Assembly (NCBI GenBank): GCA_902541315.1
Contig: CACBQF010000003.1
Coordinates: 50,483-114,482, forward strand
Origin: an uncultured Pelagibacteraceae bacterium
Lineage (GTDB): Bacteria; Pseudomonadota; Alphaproteobacteria; Pelagibacterales; Pelagibacteraceae
Reading direction: 5' to 3'
DNA length: 64,000 nucleotides
Each line of letters starts with the position of its first letter. The first letter of the stretch is position 1. The translations under genes and the position numbers were made by a program. The notes below the pieces were generated by a model, which did not search any database, was not told where the DNA came from, and saw nothing but the letters and a program-made list of their open reading frames with translations. Of the stretch, positions 1-8,758 are shown in pieces.

Positions 1-178
1 TTTGACCAGTCAAAGCACCATCTAAATCAACTATGTGTAAATTTTTAAATCCATGAACTTTATATTTTTCTGCTTGTTCGATTGGAGACATTTCATACTC
101 AGTTTTGTTGTCAAAATCTCCTTTAACCAATCTTACACACTTTTTATCTTTAATGTCTATTGCAGGAAATATCTTCAT
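1..178 (-). CDS. hisA: HisA, ProFAR isomerase (partial, N-terminus only)
   Basis: This is the first ~59 residues of phosphoribosylformimino-5-aminoimidazole carboxamide ribotide isomerase, the TIM-barrel enzyme of histidine biosynthesis; the rest lies outside the window. The start reads MKIFPAIDIKDKKCVRLVKG, with the FPAID barrel-strand motif carrying the catalytic Asp and the phosphate-site region, and LHIVDLDGA follows near residue 50. Its ATG directly abuts the hisH stop codon, so hisB-hisH-hisA are one operon. It was not in the ORF track because it is cut by the window edge. Confidence 0.93.
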   Translation of the reverse strand, partial: MKIFPAIDIKDKKCVRLVKGDFDNKTEYEMSPIEQAEKYKVHGFKNLHIVDLDGALTGQ

Positions 179-805
179 TTACAAATTAATAAAATTATCA
201 ATTATTTTTAATCCTATTTTATCACTCTTTTCCGGGTGAAACTGGGTCCCGAAAATATTTTCTTTTTCAACTGAACAAACTATATTCGAGCAATAATCTG
301 TTGTTGCTGCAATCACACTCTTATCATTCGGTATAAGTTCATAACTATGAACAAAGTACATATGAGAATTATTTTCTATTTCTTTAAATAACTTACTTTC
401 TTTTACAATATTGATTTGGTTCCAACCAATGTGAGGAAGTTTAAATTTACCATTTTGGTTATCTATTTTAGAAACTTTACCCGAAATCCATCCTAATCCG
501 TTAGTTTCGGTTTCTTCATACCCAACATCAGCAAACATTTGTAAGCCAACACAAATTCCAAGAAGAGGTTTTTTATTGTTTATTGCAAATTCGTTTAGAG
601 TTTCCGTTAAACCATCAATTTTATTTAGAGCATCTACACAACTTTTAAATGAGCCTTGGCCTGGTAAAACTAATTTATCACTTGATTTAATCTTACCTAA
701 ATCTGAAGTTACCTCGATATTTACTTTATTTTTAGCAACTTCTTTAAAAGAGTTTATCACCGAGCTAATATTGCCCGAATTATAATCAACAATTGTCACT
801 TTCAT
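179..805 (-). CDS. hisH: Imidazole glycerol phosphate synthase, glutaminase subunit HisH
   Basis: HisH is the class I glutamine amidotransferase that feeds ammonia to HisF for imidazole glycerol phosphate formation. The 208-aa protein is the usual length. It opens with VTIVDYNSGNISSV, has the oxyanion/nucleophile stretch GICVGLQMF near residue 85 (Cys nucleophile) and the His-Glu pair in FGTQFHPEKS near residue 190, so the catalytic triad is complete. It lies 5 bp after hisB and directly abuts hisA. hisF is not visible and would be expected beyond the left edge. Confidence 0.96.
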   Translation of the reverse strand: MKVTIVDYNSGNISSVINSFKEVAKNKVNIEVTSDLGKIKSSDKLVLPGQGSFKSCVDALNKIDGLTETLNEFAINNKKPLLGICVGLQMFADVGYEETETNGLGWISGKVSKIDNQNGKFKLPHIGWNQINIVKESKLFKEIENNSHMYFVHSYELIPNDKSVIAATTDYCSNIVCSVEKENIFGTQFHPEKSDKIGLKIIDNFINL

Positions 806-810
806 TAAAC

Positions 811-1401
811 TTATAAAGAACCTTTTGTAGAAGGAATTGTTTTTTTATTCCTTGGATCTATCTCTAATGCAGCTCGTAATGATCTTGCTAAACCTTTGAA
901 GCAAGACTCTATTATGTGGTGACTGTTATCACCATAAATATTCTCAACGTGCAAGGTAATTCCAGCAGCTTGTGAAAATGCCTGAAACCATTCTTTAAAA
1001 AGTTCAGTATCCATTTCACCAAGTTTCTCTACTTTAAGATTAACATTCCAAATTAAATAGGGTCTATTAGAAATATCAAGAGCTACACGCGATAAAGTTT
1101 CATCCATAGGTATCATTGCATGAGCATATCTTCTGATACCAACAGATTTTTTCAAAGCTTTCTTTAGAGCCTCACCTACCGCAATACCAGTATCTTCAGT
1201 AGTGTGGTGAAGATCTATATGAGTATCGCCTTTGGCTTTAATAGTCATGTCAATAGAAGAATGTTTAGATAACTGTTCTAGCATGTGATTTAAAAAACCT
1301 ATGCCCGTATCAATTTTATATTTACCTTTTCCATCAATATTCAAATCAACACTAATGCTGGTCTCTTTAGTTTTTCGACTAATTTTGCCTTTACGCTTCA
1401 T
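811..1401 (-). CDS. hisB: Imidazoleglycerol-phosphate dehydratase HisB
   Basis: HisB is a monofunctional IGP dehydratase catalysing the sixth step of histidine synthesis. It is 196 aa, with no phosphatase domain fused as in E. coli. The duplicated metal-binding histidine motifs are present: [17 protein letters not shown] near residue 65 and [19 protein letters not shown] near residue 160. It is the first gene of the hisB-hisH-hisA operon. A sigma70-like promoter (TTGCCA-N17-TATACC) lies immediately upstream in the divergent spacer shared with hslV. Confidence 0.97.
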   Translation of the reverse strand: MKRKGKISRKTKETSISVDLNIDGKGKYKIDTGIGFLNHMLEQLSKHSSIDMTIKAKGDTHIDLHHTTEDTGIAVGEALKKALKKSVGIRRYAHAMIPMDETLSRVALDISNRPYLIWNVNLKVEKLGEMDTELFKEWFQAFSQAAGITLHVENIYGDNSHHIIESCFKGLARSLRAALEIDPRNKKTIPSTKGSL

Positions 1402-1412
1402 AATTAAAAAGA

Positions 1413-1441
1413 GGTATACATATATTATTCAATTATGGCAA
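1413..1441 (-). promoter_or_regulatory. Candidate sigma70-type promoter for hisB operon
   Basis: On the minus strand TTGCCA (1441-1436) is followed by 17 nt and TATACC (1418-1413), giving five of six matches at -35 and four of six at -10 with ideal spacing. It sits about 11 nt before the hisB ATG, so the leader would be short. In such AT-rich DNA, -10-like boxes arise by chance, so this is a prediction only. Confidence 0.4.
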
Positions 1442-1457
1442 TAATACTAACCGTGGA

Positions 1458-1486
1458 CTTGAAGTATCAAAATTAGTATCCATTTA
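1458..1486 (+). promoter_or_regulatory. RpoH (heat-shock sigma) type promoter of hslVU
   Basis: CTTGAA (1458-1463) lies exactly 17 nt (counted after CTTG) before TCCATTTATA. This fits the alphaproteobacterial heat-shock layout CTTG-N17/18-CYTATNT reasonably well. The same geometry recurs before dnaK and grpE in this window, and hslVU is a classic heat-shock operon. The -10-like box ends only ~6 nt before the hslV ATG, implying an almost leaderless transcript. Confidence 0.55.
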
Positions 1487-1492
1487 TAAGCT

Positions 1493-2008
1493 ATGACAAC
1501 AATTGTATTAGTAAGAAAAAACAAAGAAGTCGTAGTTGCGGGTGATGGACAGGTAAGTATGGGAAATACAGTCGTAAAAAGTACTGCCTCAAAAGTAAGA
1601 AAAATTGATAAAAGAGGTGTCGTAGCAGGATTTGCTGGATCTACAGCAGATGCTTTAACTTTATTTGAAAGACTTGAAGCAAAATTAGAAAAACACGCGG
1701 GAAATTTATCAAGAGCAGCAGTAGAGTTAGCAAAAGATTGGCGAACAGACAAATATTTGAGAAGACTTGAGGCACTGATGGCAATTGGTGATAAAGAAAA
1801 CAGTTATATAATTTCTGGCACAGGAGATGTTTTAGAACCTGAAGGAGATGTTATTGGAATTGGCTCTGGTGGAAATTATGCATTAGCAGCAGGAAAAGTT
1901 TTAATTGGAACTGAAATGAATGCTGAACAGGTTGCAAAAAAAGCAATTGAGGTTGCAGCAGAAATTTGTGTTTTCACTAACAATAATGTTAAAATTGAAA
2001 AAATATAA
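1493..2008 (+). CDS. hslV: HslV, ATP-dependent protease peptidase subunit
   Basis: HslV (ClpQ) is the threonine protease of the HslUV (ClpYQ) cytosolic degradation complex. The 171-aa protein begins [20 protein letters not shown]; the residue after Met is the Thr that becomes the N-terminal nucleophile, which supports the annotated start. [13 protein letters not shown] and KVRKI are family hallmarks. Its stop overlaps the hslU start (ATAATGG) by one base, indicating translational coupling. Confidence 0.97.
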   Translation: MTTIVLVRKNKEVVVAGDGQVSMGNTVVKSTASKVRKIDKRGVVAGFAGSTADALTLFERLEAKLEKHAGNLSRAAVELAKDWRTDKYLRRLEALMAIGDKENSYIISGTGDVLEPEGDVIGIGSGGNYALAAGKVLIGTEMNAEQVAKKAIEVAAEICVFTNNNVKIEKI

Positions 2009-3381
2009 TGGATAAATCAAACGTCACACAGCTACATCCAAAAGATAAAAAAGACTCAAACGAAGAGTTTTTAGCCAGCTCTCTTTCACCAAGAGAAATA
2101 GTATCCGAGTTGGATAGATTTGTTGTTGGACAGAATAAAGCAAAAAAAGCGGTTGCAGTTGCATTAAGAAATAGATGGAGAAGACAAGCGCTTAAGGGTG
2201 AAATGAAAAATGAGGTGCTACCAAAAAATATTTTAATGATTGGCCCAACTGGAGTTGGTAAAACAGAGATATCAAGAAGATTATCAAAATTAGCAGAAGC
2301 ACCCTTTGTTAAAGTTGAAGCAACAAGGTTTACAGAAGTTGGTTATGTTGGAAGAGATGTTGAACAGATTGTAAGAGATTTAGTGGAAATAGCTATTTCC
2401 ATGGAAAAAATAAAAAAAAGACAGGAAGTCAAAGCCAAAGCACAAAAGCTTGCTGAGGAGAAGGTATTAGACGCACTGGTTGGAAAAAAAGCCAGCGCTG
2501 CAACAAGAGAAAGTTTCAGACAAAGACTTAGAAATGGGGATTTAGATGATAACGAAATTGAAATTGCGGTTAGCGATACAGGAACCAACTCTACTTCTTT
2601 TGAAATTCCAGGAATGCCAGGTGCTAATGTAGGGATGATTAATATCGGTGAGATGCTTGGAAAGTCTATCGGTACTAAAGAAAAAAAGAAAAAAATGACT
2701 GTTAAAGAGTCTCATGAAATTTTAATAAATGATGAGTCTGATAAATTAATTGAACAAGATAAGATTATAAAAGCTGCAAAAATTTCTACAGAAAATAATG
2801 GTATAGTTTTTTTAGACGAGATAGATAAAATTTCTGGTAGAACGGACAGAGTTGGTGGTGATGTTTCAAGAGAAGGTGTGCAGCGAGACTTATTACCTTT
2901 AATAGAAGGAACCACTGTAAATACAAAATATGGTCCAATCAAAACAGATCATATTTTATTTATAGCCTCTGGTGCATTCCAACTTGCCAAACCATCAGAT
3001 TTATTACCAGAGTTACAAGGCCGGTTACCTATAAGAGTTGAATTAGAGGCATTAACAAGTGAGGATTTTAAAAGAATATTAAAAGAGCCGGATTATAGTC
3101 TTATTAAACAATATATTGCACTTTTAAAAACTGAGAATGTTGATCTCGAATTCTCTGAGGATGGAATAGATGCAATTGCAAATATTGCTTCGGAAGTTAA
3201 CTCAACTGTTGAAAATATTGGAGCAAGAAGACTGCATACAATTATTGAAAAAATTTTAGATGAAATTAGCTTTACAGCCACTGACCGTTCTGGTGAAAAG
3301 ATTATAATAGATAAAGATTATATTAACAAAAATCTCGACAATCTTATCAAAGATACAGATCTATCTAAATTTATTTTATAA
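2008..3381 (+). CDS. hslU: HslU, AAA+ unfoldase of HslUV
   Basis: HslU (ClpY) unfolds substrates and feeds them to HslV. The protein is 457 aa. It has Walker A GPTGVGKT near residue 79, a substrate-gripping I-domain in the middle third, Walker [13 protein letters not shown] near residue 267, and sensor/C-terminal motifs including [14 protein letters not shown]; the C-terminus LSKFIL is the tail that docks into HslV. It overlaps hslV by one base. Its end is 3 bp from the convergent sulfotransferase gene with no recognisable terminator. Confidence 0.97.
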   Translation: MDKSNVTQLHPKDKKDSNEEFLASSLSPREIVSELDRFVVGQNKAKKAVAVALRNRWRRQALKGEMKNEVLPKNILMIGPTGVGKTEISRRLSKLAEAPFVKVEATRFTEVGYVGRDVEQIVRDLVEIAISMEKIKKRQEVKAKAQKLAEEKVLDALVGKKASAATRESFRQRLRNGDLDDNEIEIAVSDTGTNSTSFEIPGMPGANVGMINIGEMLGKSIGTKEKKKKMTVKESHEILINDESDKLIEQDKIIKAAKISTENNGIVFLDEIDKISGRTDRVGGDVSREGVQRDLLPLIEGTTVNTKYGPIKTDHILFIASGAFQLAKPSDLLPELQGRLPIRVELEALTSEDFKRILKEPDYSLIKQYIALLKTENVDLEFSEDGIDAIANIASEVNSTVENIGARRLHTIIEKILDEISFTATDRSGEKIIIDKDYINKNLDNLIKDTDLSKFIL

Positions 3382-3384
3382 AAT

Positions 3385-4218
3385 TTATAAATAACTTAAA
3401 TCTTGCATCTCTTGTTTAAAATTACTTTCTAGTCTATCTTTTATATTTTTATCTAGTAAATTTTGCCAAACATTACTTGGTCCTAAATAAAAAAATTTGT
3501 TATTATTTTTGGGAGCTTCTTTAAAACCCTTTGATTGCTCTTGTTTCTTCAAGTTTTCAAAGTTTGTATTTTCAACTGCCTTTAATATATTTTTTTCACT
3601 AAATTTAAGTTTTGAAATTTTATTTATAAAAAAACAAATTTTGTTAAATTCATTTACAGGATCTTTTAATAAATCTTCATATTTGATCAAAATATACCTA
3701 CTTTTTAGAGTGGTAAGATTTTTCCAGGAATTGTAATGAGTCTTCCAAGATGATATTAATGTTGGGAGGTCCATTTCTTTTGTGGATCCTTTTATGCCAA
3801 TAATATTTTTTTCATCTTCCATAAACTCAAAGGCCTTTTCATAATTTTCATAATTATAGTGGTTTTTAATTGAAGTAATCACATTTCTGGGATCTCTTAC
3901 AATATGTATGATACCCATAGTATTTTTATCATCAGTGAATGAATATATTCCTGTTCTCCAAAAAGCATTGTGAGTCTTAAAGAATTTAATTTTGTTATCT
4001 AAATTCAGTTTTGATTGAGCAATATTACAATACTGCATAAATTCTCTCATATCATCAATATCATTAGCGATACCCTTAAAATATTTTCTGCTTGGAAATT
4101 GCTCTATTTTGATATCGTTAATATTTACGTTTGAATCTGAAGTAAAAATTAATGAGTTCAAAAAGAGTCTTACCCAGGTATTTCCACTTTTGGGATATGA
4201 GGCCAACCAAATTATCAT
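3385..4218 (-). CDS. PAPS-dependent sulfotransferase family protein
   Basis: This is a 277-aa sulfotransferase-fold protein. The 5'-phosphosulfate-binding motif YPKSGNTWVR lies at residues 8-17, and the 3'-phosphate-binding motif VRDPRNVITSIKNHY near residue 108. FKTHNAFW near residue 84 is in the position of the acceptor-site His loop of this family. No signal peptide or membrane segment is visible, so it should be cytosolic. The acceptor cannot be deduced; cell-surface glycans or lipids are reasonable guesses. It sits between housekeeping genes and looks like an accessory insertion. Confidence 0.85.
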   Translation of the reverse strand: MIIWLASYPKSGNTWVRLFLNSLIFTSDSNVNINDIKIEQFPSRKYFKGIANDIDDMREFMQYCNIAQSKLNLDNKIKFFKTHNAFWRTGIYSFTDDKNTMGIIHIVRDPRNVITSIKNHYNYENYEKAFEFMEDEKNIIGIKGSTKEMDLPTLISSWKTHYNSWKNLTTLKSRYILIKYEDLLKDPVNEFNKICFFINKISKLKFSEKNILKAVENTNFENLKKQEQSKGFKEAPKNNNKFFYLGPSNVWQNLLDKNIKDRLESNFKQEMQDLSYL

Positions 4219-4227
4219 TGTTATAAA

Positions 4228-4641
4228 TTATTTTTTTTTTTTTAAAAAAATATAGAATGCGCCACTTCCTCCATCTTCAATATCAGCGTCTTTTATTTCA
4301 TTTATAAACTTCATTAAATCTAAATTACTTTTTATATACTCTGGCATAGAGTATTTCAGAATACCAAGATCTTTTGATGAATATGGATTTTTTTCATTAT
4401 CTGAATGAATTCCTTTACCTGTAACAATAACTAATTTTTTTATACCACTTTCATAAGCATCTCTAATACACTTATTTATTGTTTCATTTGCCTCTGATAA
4501 AGAAAAACCGTGAAAATCATAATGCTTTGATTTAATTCTTTTTTTTTCTGCCTTGTCTAAATCCTTATTTGGCAAAGGATTATTCTCAGACAAAAAATTT
4601 TCCCAATCTTTTTTGTCTTTATTTGAAATCTTTTCAGTCAA
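4228..4641 (-). CDS. Smr-domain protein
   Basis: This 137-aa protein is mostly one Smr (small MutS-related) domain. It has YDFHGFSLSEANETINKCI near residue 42, then KLVIVTGKGIHSD near residue 70, and a glycine-rich GGSGAFYIFL close to the C-terminus. These are the DxHG, TGxG and GGxGA landmarks of bacterial Smr/YdaL-like proteins, which are associated with nuclease activity or ribosome-linked quality control. The C-terminus is encoded by a 13-T run (minus strand poly-Lys), a slippage-prone tract. It is adjacent to and downstream of the Tim44-like gene (stop and start abut). Confidence 0.85.
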   Translation of the reverse strand: MTEKISNKDKKDWENFLSENNPLPNKDLDKAEKKRIKSKHYDFHGFSLSEANETINKCIRDAYESGIKKLVIVTGKGIHSDNEKNPYSSKDLGILKYSMPEYIKSNLDLMKFINEIKDADIEDGGSGAFYIFLKKKK

Positions 4642-5238
4642 TTAAGTAAGAGTATCGACCAATTGCCAATTTGGATTGTTCGACTTTGTGTCTCTGGAGA
4701 AAACCCAGGTGTCATAGATCTTTTTAATTTTTTCAGGATGACCTGATACTATTTTTTTTTCTTTATCTCTAATACACGTTATAACTTCTCCTACAAAGTC
4801 TACAGTTACCTTCAGGATAGTGCCCATTCTTATATGCTCCTTTATACTTGCAGAATTAATTCCAATAAATGTTATTTCAGCGAAGTGTCCTCTTTTATTT
4901 CTTTCATTTAAAGCAGATTTAAATTGAGAATATATTTTTTCACTAAGCAAAGGTTTGCTGTTAGTAATTTTATTATCTTGATCACTAAAATCAGTAATTA
5001 TAGTTTCATAAGCAATTTTTGCACCTTTTAAAAATTCCTTTTGAGCACTTTCATCAAAATTTTCATTTTTTTTGATGTTATTATCTGCTTGAGTTTTTTT
5101 TAAAATATTCTCAAATTGAGGGTTTATTTTTCCTTCAAAACCAGTTCTCTTTCCCAGTATTCCTCTCAACCTAAGAAATATAAAACCAGCTATCATGGCT
5201 AAGAGAATAATATCTATATATTCAAAACTATAATTCAT
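4642..5238 (-). CDS. Tim44-like domain membrane-anchored protein
   Basis: This 198-aa protein has one N-terminal transmembrane segment (IDIILLAMIAGFIFLRL), a Lys/Asn-rich linker and a C-terminal Tim44-like domain ending in a TWVFSRDTKSNNPNWQLVDT motif typical of the family. In alphaproteobacteria such proteins occupy the inner membrane and act in envelope or translocation-related functions. The neighbourhood (Tim44-like, Smr, divergent to fxsA-secB) matches the alphaproteobacterial origin region, although the lytic transglycosylase MltA often found here is absent. Confidence 0.85.
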   Translation of the reverse strand: MNYSFEYIDIILLAMIAGFIFLRLRGILGKRTGFEGKINPQFENILKKTQADNNIKKNENFDESAQKEFLKGAKIAYETIITDFSDQDNKITNSKPLLSEKIYSQFKSALNERNKRGHFAEITFIGINSASIKEHIRMGTILKVTVDFVGEVITCIRDKEKKIVSGHPEKIKKIYDTWVFSRDTKSNNPNWQLVDTLT

Positions 5239-5295
5239 TAGCTAATAGTAATTACTATGTTGAATAATTTCAACTAACAATTAAATTAAAGACAA

Positions 5296-5721
5296 ATGAA
5301 CACAGTTTTAGTAGCTATAATTTTAATACCTGTTATTGAAATTTTCTTATTTATAAAAATTGGTGCCCATATTGGAGCATTTAATACAATTTCTTTAATA
5401 TTTATCACAGCAATTCTGGGTATTATTTATGCAAGATATGAAGGTTTAAATACCTTGAAATCTGGATTTACCCAATTAGTCAAAAACGAGTTGCCTGCAT
5501 ATGAAATAATATCTGGGGCTGCTATAGCATTTGCTGCTTTATTATTAATTATACCAGGTTTTGCGACAGATATAATTGGATTTACTTTAATAATACCCTT
5601 CACAAGAAAACTAATTTTTAAAAGTTTTTCATCAAAATTCAAAGTTAAGGAAAAGACCAATAGAAACTTTATTGATGGTGAATATGAAGATATAGAAAGC
5701 GAAGATGACAAAAAATTATAA
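5296..5721 (+). CDS. fxsA: FxsA family membrane protein
   Basis: FxsA is a small cytoplasmic-membrane protein named for suppression of F exclusion of phage T7 in E. coli. The 141-aa protein has two or three hydrophobic segments (residues ~3-20, ~26-45, ~70-95), the conserved IPVIEIFLFIKIG start, a GLNTLKSG region and LLLIIPGFATDIIGFTLIIP. A charged acidic tail follows. It overlaps secB by 17 bp in another frame, so the two are translated from one transcript. Confidence 0.9.
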   Translation: MNTVLVAIILIPVIEIFLFIKIGAHIGAFNTISLIFITAILGIIYARYEGLNTLKSGFTQLVKNELPAYEIISGAAIAFAALLLIIPGFATDIIGFTLIIPFTRKLIFKSFSSKFKVKEKTNRNFIDGEYEDIESEDDKKL

Positions 5722-6127
5722 GATTTTAGCAAAATTCATCAAAGACATGTCAAGTGAAACACCTGATGCTGAAACATATATGTATGTTAAAGATAACATT
5801 GGTCGTTATCAATTAGGAATTGATATAAACTCAAAAGCAATAAAAAGTAGGTTAATAGAAATTAATACTTCTATAAAGTTTCACGATAAAGAACAAAACG
5901 TCAAAAAATCGATCTTTGAATTCGTTTATACATCAATAGTACAAATTGATGAAAATCTAAAAGATAAAAAAATTTTAGAAAAAATCGTTCTTGTTGATGT
6001 TCAAAAAGATATTTATGAAAATATTGAAAAAACACTAATAAATTTACTGCATAATTCAGGTTATCCTGCGATAAAAATCGAAAAAAAAATAGATTTTGAA
6101 AGTCTATATAAAAAAAATATTAAGTAA
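5705..6127 (+). CDS. secB: Protein-export chaperone SecB
   Basis: SecB is the tetrameric cytosolic chaperone that keeps preproteins unfolded and hands them to SecA. At 140 aa it is slightly short but contains the expected FIKDMSSETPDAETY start, the KSIFEFVYTSIVQID strand and the NLLHNSGYPAIKIEKKIDFESLY C-terminal region. The alphaproteobacterial linkage of Tim44/fxsA/secB/dnaQ supports the call. Its end overlaps the convergent dnaQ gene by 8 bp over an A7T9 tract. Confidence 0.92.
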   Translation: MTKNYKILAKFIKDMSSETPDAETYMYVKDNIGRYQLGIDINSKAIKSRLIEINTSIKFHDKEQNVKKSIFEFVYTSIVQIDENLKDKKILEKIVLVDVQKDIYENIEKTLINLLHNSGYPAIKIEKKIDFESLYKKNIK

Positions 6128-6785
6128 AAAAATTTTTTTTTATCTGTGATTTTATAAATTCTTTATGTTTTTTTAATTCAACATTAGATGGTTTAATAAT
6201 CTTTTTAAAATAATTAATCTTCTCCTGAAAAATTGTCTCCCTTGATATTTCTTTTTTACTAAAATCTAAAGTTGGTTCTTTTTGATCAATTAAATTAATA
6301 TAAACCTTCGCTAATAATTCACAGTCTATTAAAGCTGTATGTTTTGTTCTTCTTGAATTATCAATTCTATACCTTTTACAAAGAGCATCTAAGTTTGAAG
6401 GAGAACCGGGGAATTTATCTCTTGCTAAAGTTAGCGTATCTACTATTTCGTTGTTAATTTTTTTTTTACCTAGAATCTTCAACTCGTTATTTAAATGAGA
6501 CAAATCAAAATCAGCATTGTGAATTATAATTTTTTTCCCATCAATAAACTCTAAAAACTTATCTGCGACCTCAGAAAATTTTTTTTGTTTTGCAAGAAAT
6601 TCATCTGAGTAACCATGAACTTCGAATGCTTTCTCTGAAACTTTTCTCTCAGGATTAAGATAACAATGAAATTTGTTGTTTGTAGGTATAAGATTATCAA
6701 GCTCAATACACCCAATTTCAACAATTCTGTGACCATCTTTTACTGAAATACCCGTGGTTTCGGTATCTAATACAATTTCTTTCAT
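6120..6785 (-). CDS. dnaQ: DNA polymerase III epsilon subunit (3'-5' proofreading exonuclease)
   Basis: This 221-aa protein is a DEDDh exonuclease. ExoI is EIVLDTETTGIS (residues 3-14), ExoII is IIHNADFDLSHLNNEL near residue 91, and ExoIII is RTKHTALIDCELLAKVY near residue 150. The length and the remnant alpha-binding C-terminus fit DnaQ rather than RNase T. It lies in the dnaQ-coaE-aroE-maf-ppsR run beside the origin; coaE ends at the base where dnaQ begins. Confidence 0.95.
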   Translation of the reverse strand: MKEIVLDTETTGISVKDGHRIVEIGCIELDNLIPTNNKFHCYLNPERKVSEKAFEVHGYSDEFLAKQKKFSEVADKFLEFIDGKKIIIHNADFDLSHLNNELKILGKKKINNEIVDTLTLARDKFPGSPSNLDALCKRYRIDNSRRTKHTALIDCELLAKVYINLIDQKEPTLDFSKKEISRETIFQEKINYFKKIIKPSNVELKKHKEFIKSQIKKNFFT

Positions 6786-7354
6786 TATAAAATCTTATTT
6801 AAAATATAGTTTATATCTTTTTTTACTGGATTGTTAGTAAAATTATTTTTAATAACAAATTGAGACAAACGTTTTTTATAATTGAGTGAAAGTTGAGCCT
6901 GTTTAAATTTATTAAATAGTTTTAAGTCGAAATTTTTTCTTTTTTTTAATCTTTTCATTATATTTTTTTTTTTAGCATCAACAAAAATTAAAATATCATT
7001 TTTGTTATTAATTTTATTTTCTAACAAAAGTGGTATATCCAATATTACAATTTTTTTATTTTTATTTTTTTTTAAAAAAAGATACATTTTTTTTCTTACT
7101 TCGATGTGAATTATTTCTATAATTTTTTTTAAATTATTTCTATTACCCAAAATTGCATTTATAATTTCTCTTTTTTTAATTGGAAAAGAATTAATATACT
7201 TGGGTAAAATTTTTTTTAGTTTAAAAAAAATTTTTTTTTCTTTGTCATAAATTTTTGCAACTTCTTTATCTGCATTAAATACTGGGTAGCCAAAACATTT
7301 AGCAATATAACTTTTACCTGATCCAATATCTCCTAATATTCCTATTCTCTTCAT
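6785..7354 (-). CDS. coaE: Dephospho-CoA kinase
   Basis: CoaE performs the last step of coenzyme A synthesis. The 189-aa protein has the P-loop GDIGSGKSYIAK at residues 8-19, FNADKEVAKIY for the dephospho-CoA site and the DIPLLLENK motif near residue 105. Composition is extreme (long runs of Lys and Asn from A-rich codons), but all motifs are intact. It shares single-base junctions with both dnaQ and aroE. Confidence 0.94.
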   Translation of the reverse strand: MKRIGILGDIGSGKSYIAKCFGYPVFNADKEVAKIYDKEKKIFFKLKKILPKYINSFPIKKREIINAILGNRNNLKKIIEIIHIEVRKKMYLFLKKNKNKKIVILDIPLLLENKINNKNDILIFVDAKKKNIMKRLKKRKNFDLKLFNKFKQAQLSLNYKKRLSQFVIKNNFTNNPVKKDINYILNKIL

Positions 7355-8178
7355 TAGTCTAAAAGCTCTATCACTTCTTCATTAATTTCTGGTTGTATGT
7401 TGTGCCAAAGTTTAAAGGCTTCTGCCGCTTGATAAATGAACATTTTTTTTCCATTTTCAGTTTGATTACCCAGGTCTTTACCAGTTTTTAAAAATTTCGT
7501 CTCCTTGGGATTGTAAATTACATCATAAAAAAACTTATTTTTGCCAATGTTTGAAAAGTCTAAATCCAATTTTTGATTATTATTTAACTCTACACTTGTA
7601 GCATTAATAACTATATCAAATTCAGGTATTACTCCCCAATTTACAACTCCAATCTCACTTTGTTTATTTTTCTTAAGCATTTTCTCATTTGAAAACTTTT
7701 GTAAGTCCTCAGCTTTTTTTTTTGTTCTATTGGATAGAGTAATACTAAATGCTCTCATTTTATTTAATGCAAAAATTATAGATGGAACAACTCCCCCAGC
7801 ACCTAAAAGGAAAACTTTTTTTTTTTTAAAATCGTATTTTGTAAACCTTATTGCATTTTCAAATCCCCCTATATCTGTATTATGACCTATAATTTTATCT
7901 TCATTATCTAATAAAATTGTATTAACTGATTGTGTGGCTTCAGCATCTGGGGTTAATTTGTCTAGATAAGGAATTACCTCTTTTTTAAATGGTACAGTGA
8001 CATTTGCTCCACGTATATTTTTATTTCTGATGTTCGAAATAAAATTTTGTAAATTTTTACTATCTAGCTTTTCTTTTTCATATATTGCATTGATATTATT
8101 TTTCTCCATCCAATAATTGTGTAATTTTGGTGATAACGAATGATCAATAGGATTTCCAATGACTAAAAATTTATTCAT
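7354..8178 (-). CDS. aroE: Shikimate dehydrogenase
   Basis: AroE reduces 3-dehydroshikimate with NADPH in chorismate synthesis. In the 274-aa protein the shikimate-binding SLSPKLHNYW lies near residue 15, the catalytic Lys in NVTVPFKKEVIPYLD near residue 60, and the Rossmann turn GAGGVVPSI near residue 123, followed by SNRTKKKA for NADP 2'-phosphate recognition. It overlaps maf by 8 bp upstream. Confidence 0.95.
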   Translation of the reverse strand: MNKFLVIGNPIDHSLSPKLHNYWMEKNNINAIYEKEKLDSKNLQNFISNIRNKNIRGANVTVPFKKEVIPYLDKLTPDAEATQSVNTILLDNEDKIIGHNTDIGGFENAIRFTKYDFKKKKVFLLGAGGVVPSIIFALNKMRAFSITLSNRTKKKAEDLQKFSNEKMLKKNKQSEIGVVNWGVIPEFDIVINATSVELNNNQKLDLDFSNIGKNKFFYDVIYNPKETKFLKTGKDLGNQTENGKKMFIYQAAEAFKLWHNIQPEINEEVIELLD

Positions 8179-8758
8179 AATTTTTTAGATAATCTTTAAT
8201 TTTGTCAATAGGAAGGCCCATAATGGTATTTTCATTCCCTTCAATTTTAGAAAATAAAGCTCTGCCCTCACCCTCAATTTGATAAACATTATACGAATAA
8301 AGAGCTTCATCACTTATCTTTGACAAATAACGTTCTAATTCATTTTCAGTAAAAACTTTCATAGTAAGTTTGGCTCTATCGGTATAATTCCAGACCATAA
8401 ACCCATCTTTTGATATGCAAACCGAACTTATTAAATAATGAACTTTTCCGTTAAGTTTTTTTAATATCTTTATGGCTTCATCTCTGCTACCAGGCTTTGA
8501 AATTAATTCCCCCTCTAAATCTATTACACTATCCGCACCCAATACTAATTTATTAGGTTTTTTCATACTAACTTTATTTGCTTTTAATTCTGCTAAATTT
8601 TTTGAGATTGTTTCTGGACTTGCATTTTCATTTAAAAGGCTCATTTTAACAAGATCTTCATCAACATTTGACGGCTCTACAAAATTCTCAATATTATTTT
8701 TATCTAAAATATTTTTTCTCACTTTACTTTTGGAAGCTAAAATAATTTTTTTATCCAT
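8171..8758 (-). CDS. maf: Maf family nucleoside triphosphate pyrophosphatase
   Basis: Maf/YceF-type house-cleaning NTP pyrophosphatase, 195 aa. The start IILASKSKVRKNIL carries the SxxR substrate motif; GADSVIDLEGELISKPG near residue 70 holds the catalytic Asp and the KPG turn; the C-terminal part has EGEGRALFSKIEGNENTIMGLP. The gene overlaps ppsR upstream by 8 bp and aroE downstream by 8 bp, so it is part of one operon. Precise substrate (m7GTP or dTTP/UTP) cannot be told from sequence alone. Confidence 0.92.
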   Translation of the reverse strand: MDKKIILASKSKVRKNILDKNNIENFVEPSNVDEDLVKMSLLNENASPETISKNLAELKANKVSMKKPNKLVLGADSVIDLEGELISKPGSRDEAIKILKKLNGKVHYLISSVCISKDGFMVWNYTDRAKLTMKVFTENELERYLSKISDEALYSYNVYQIEGEGRALFSKIEGNENTIMGLPIDKIKDYLKNYE

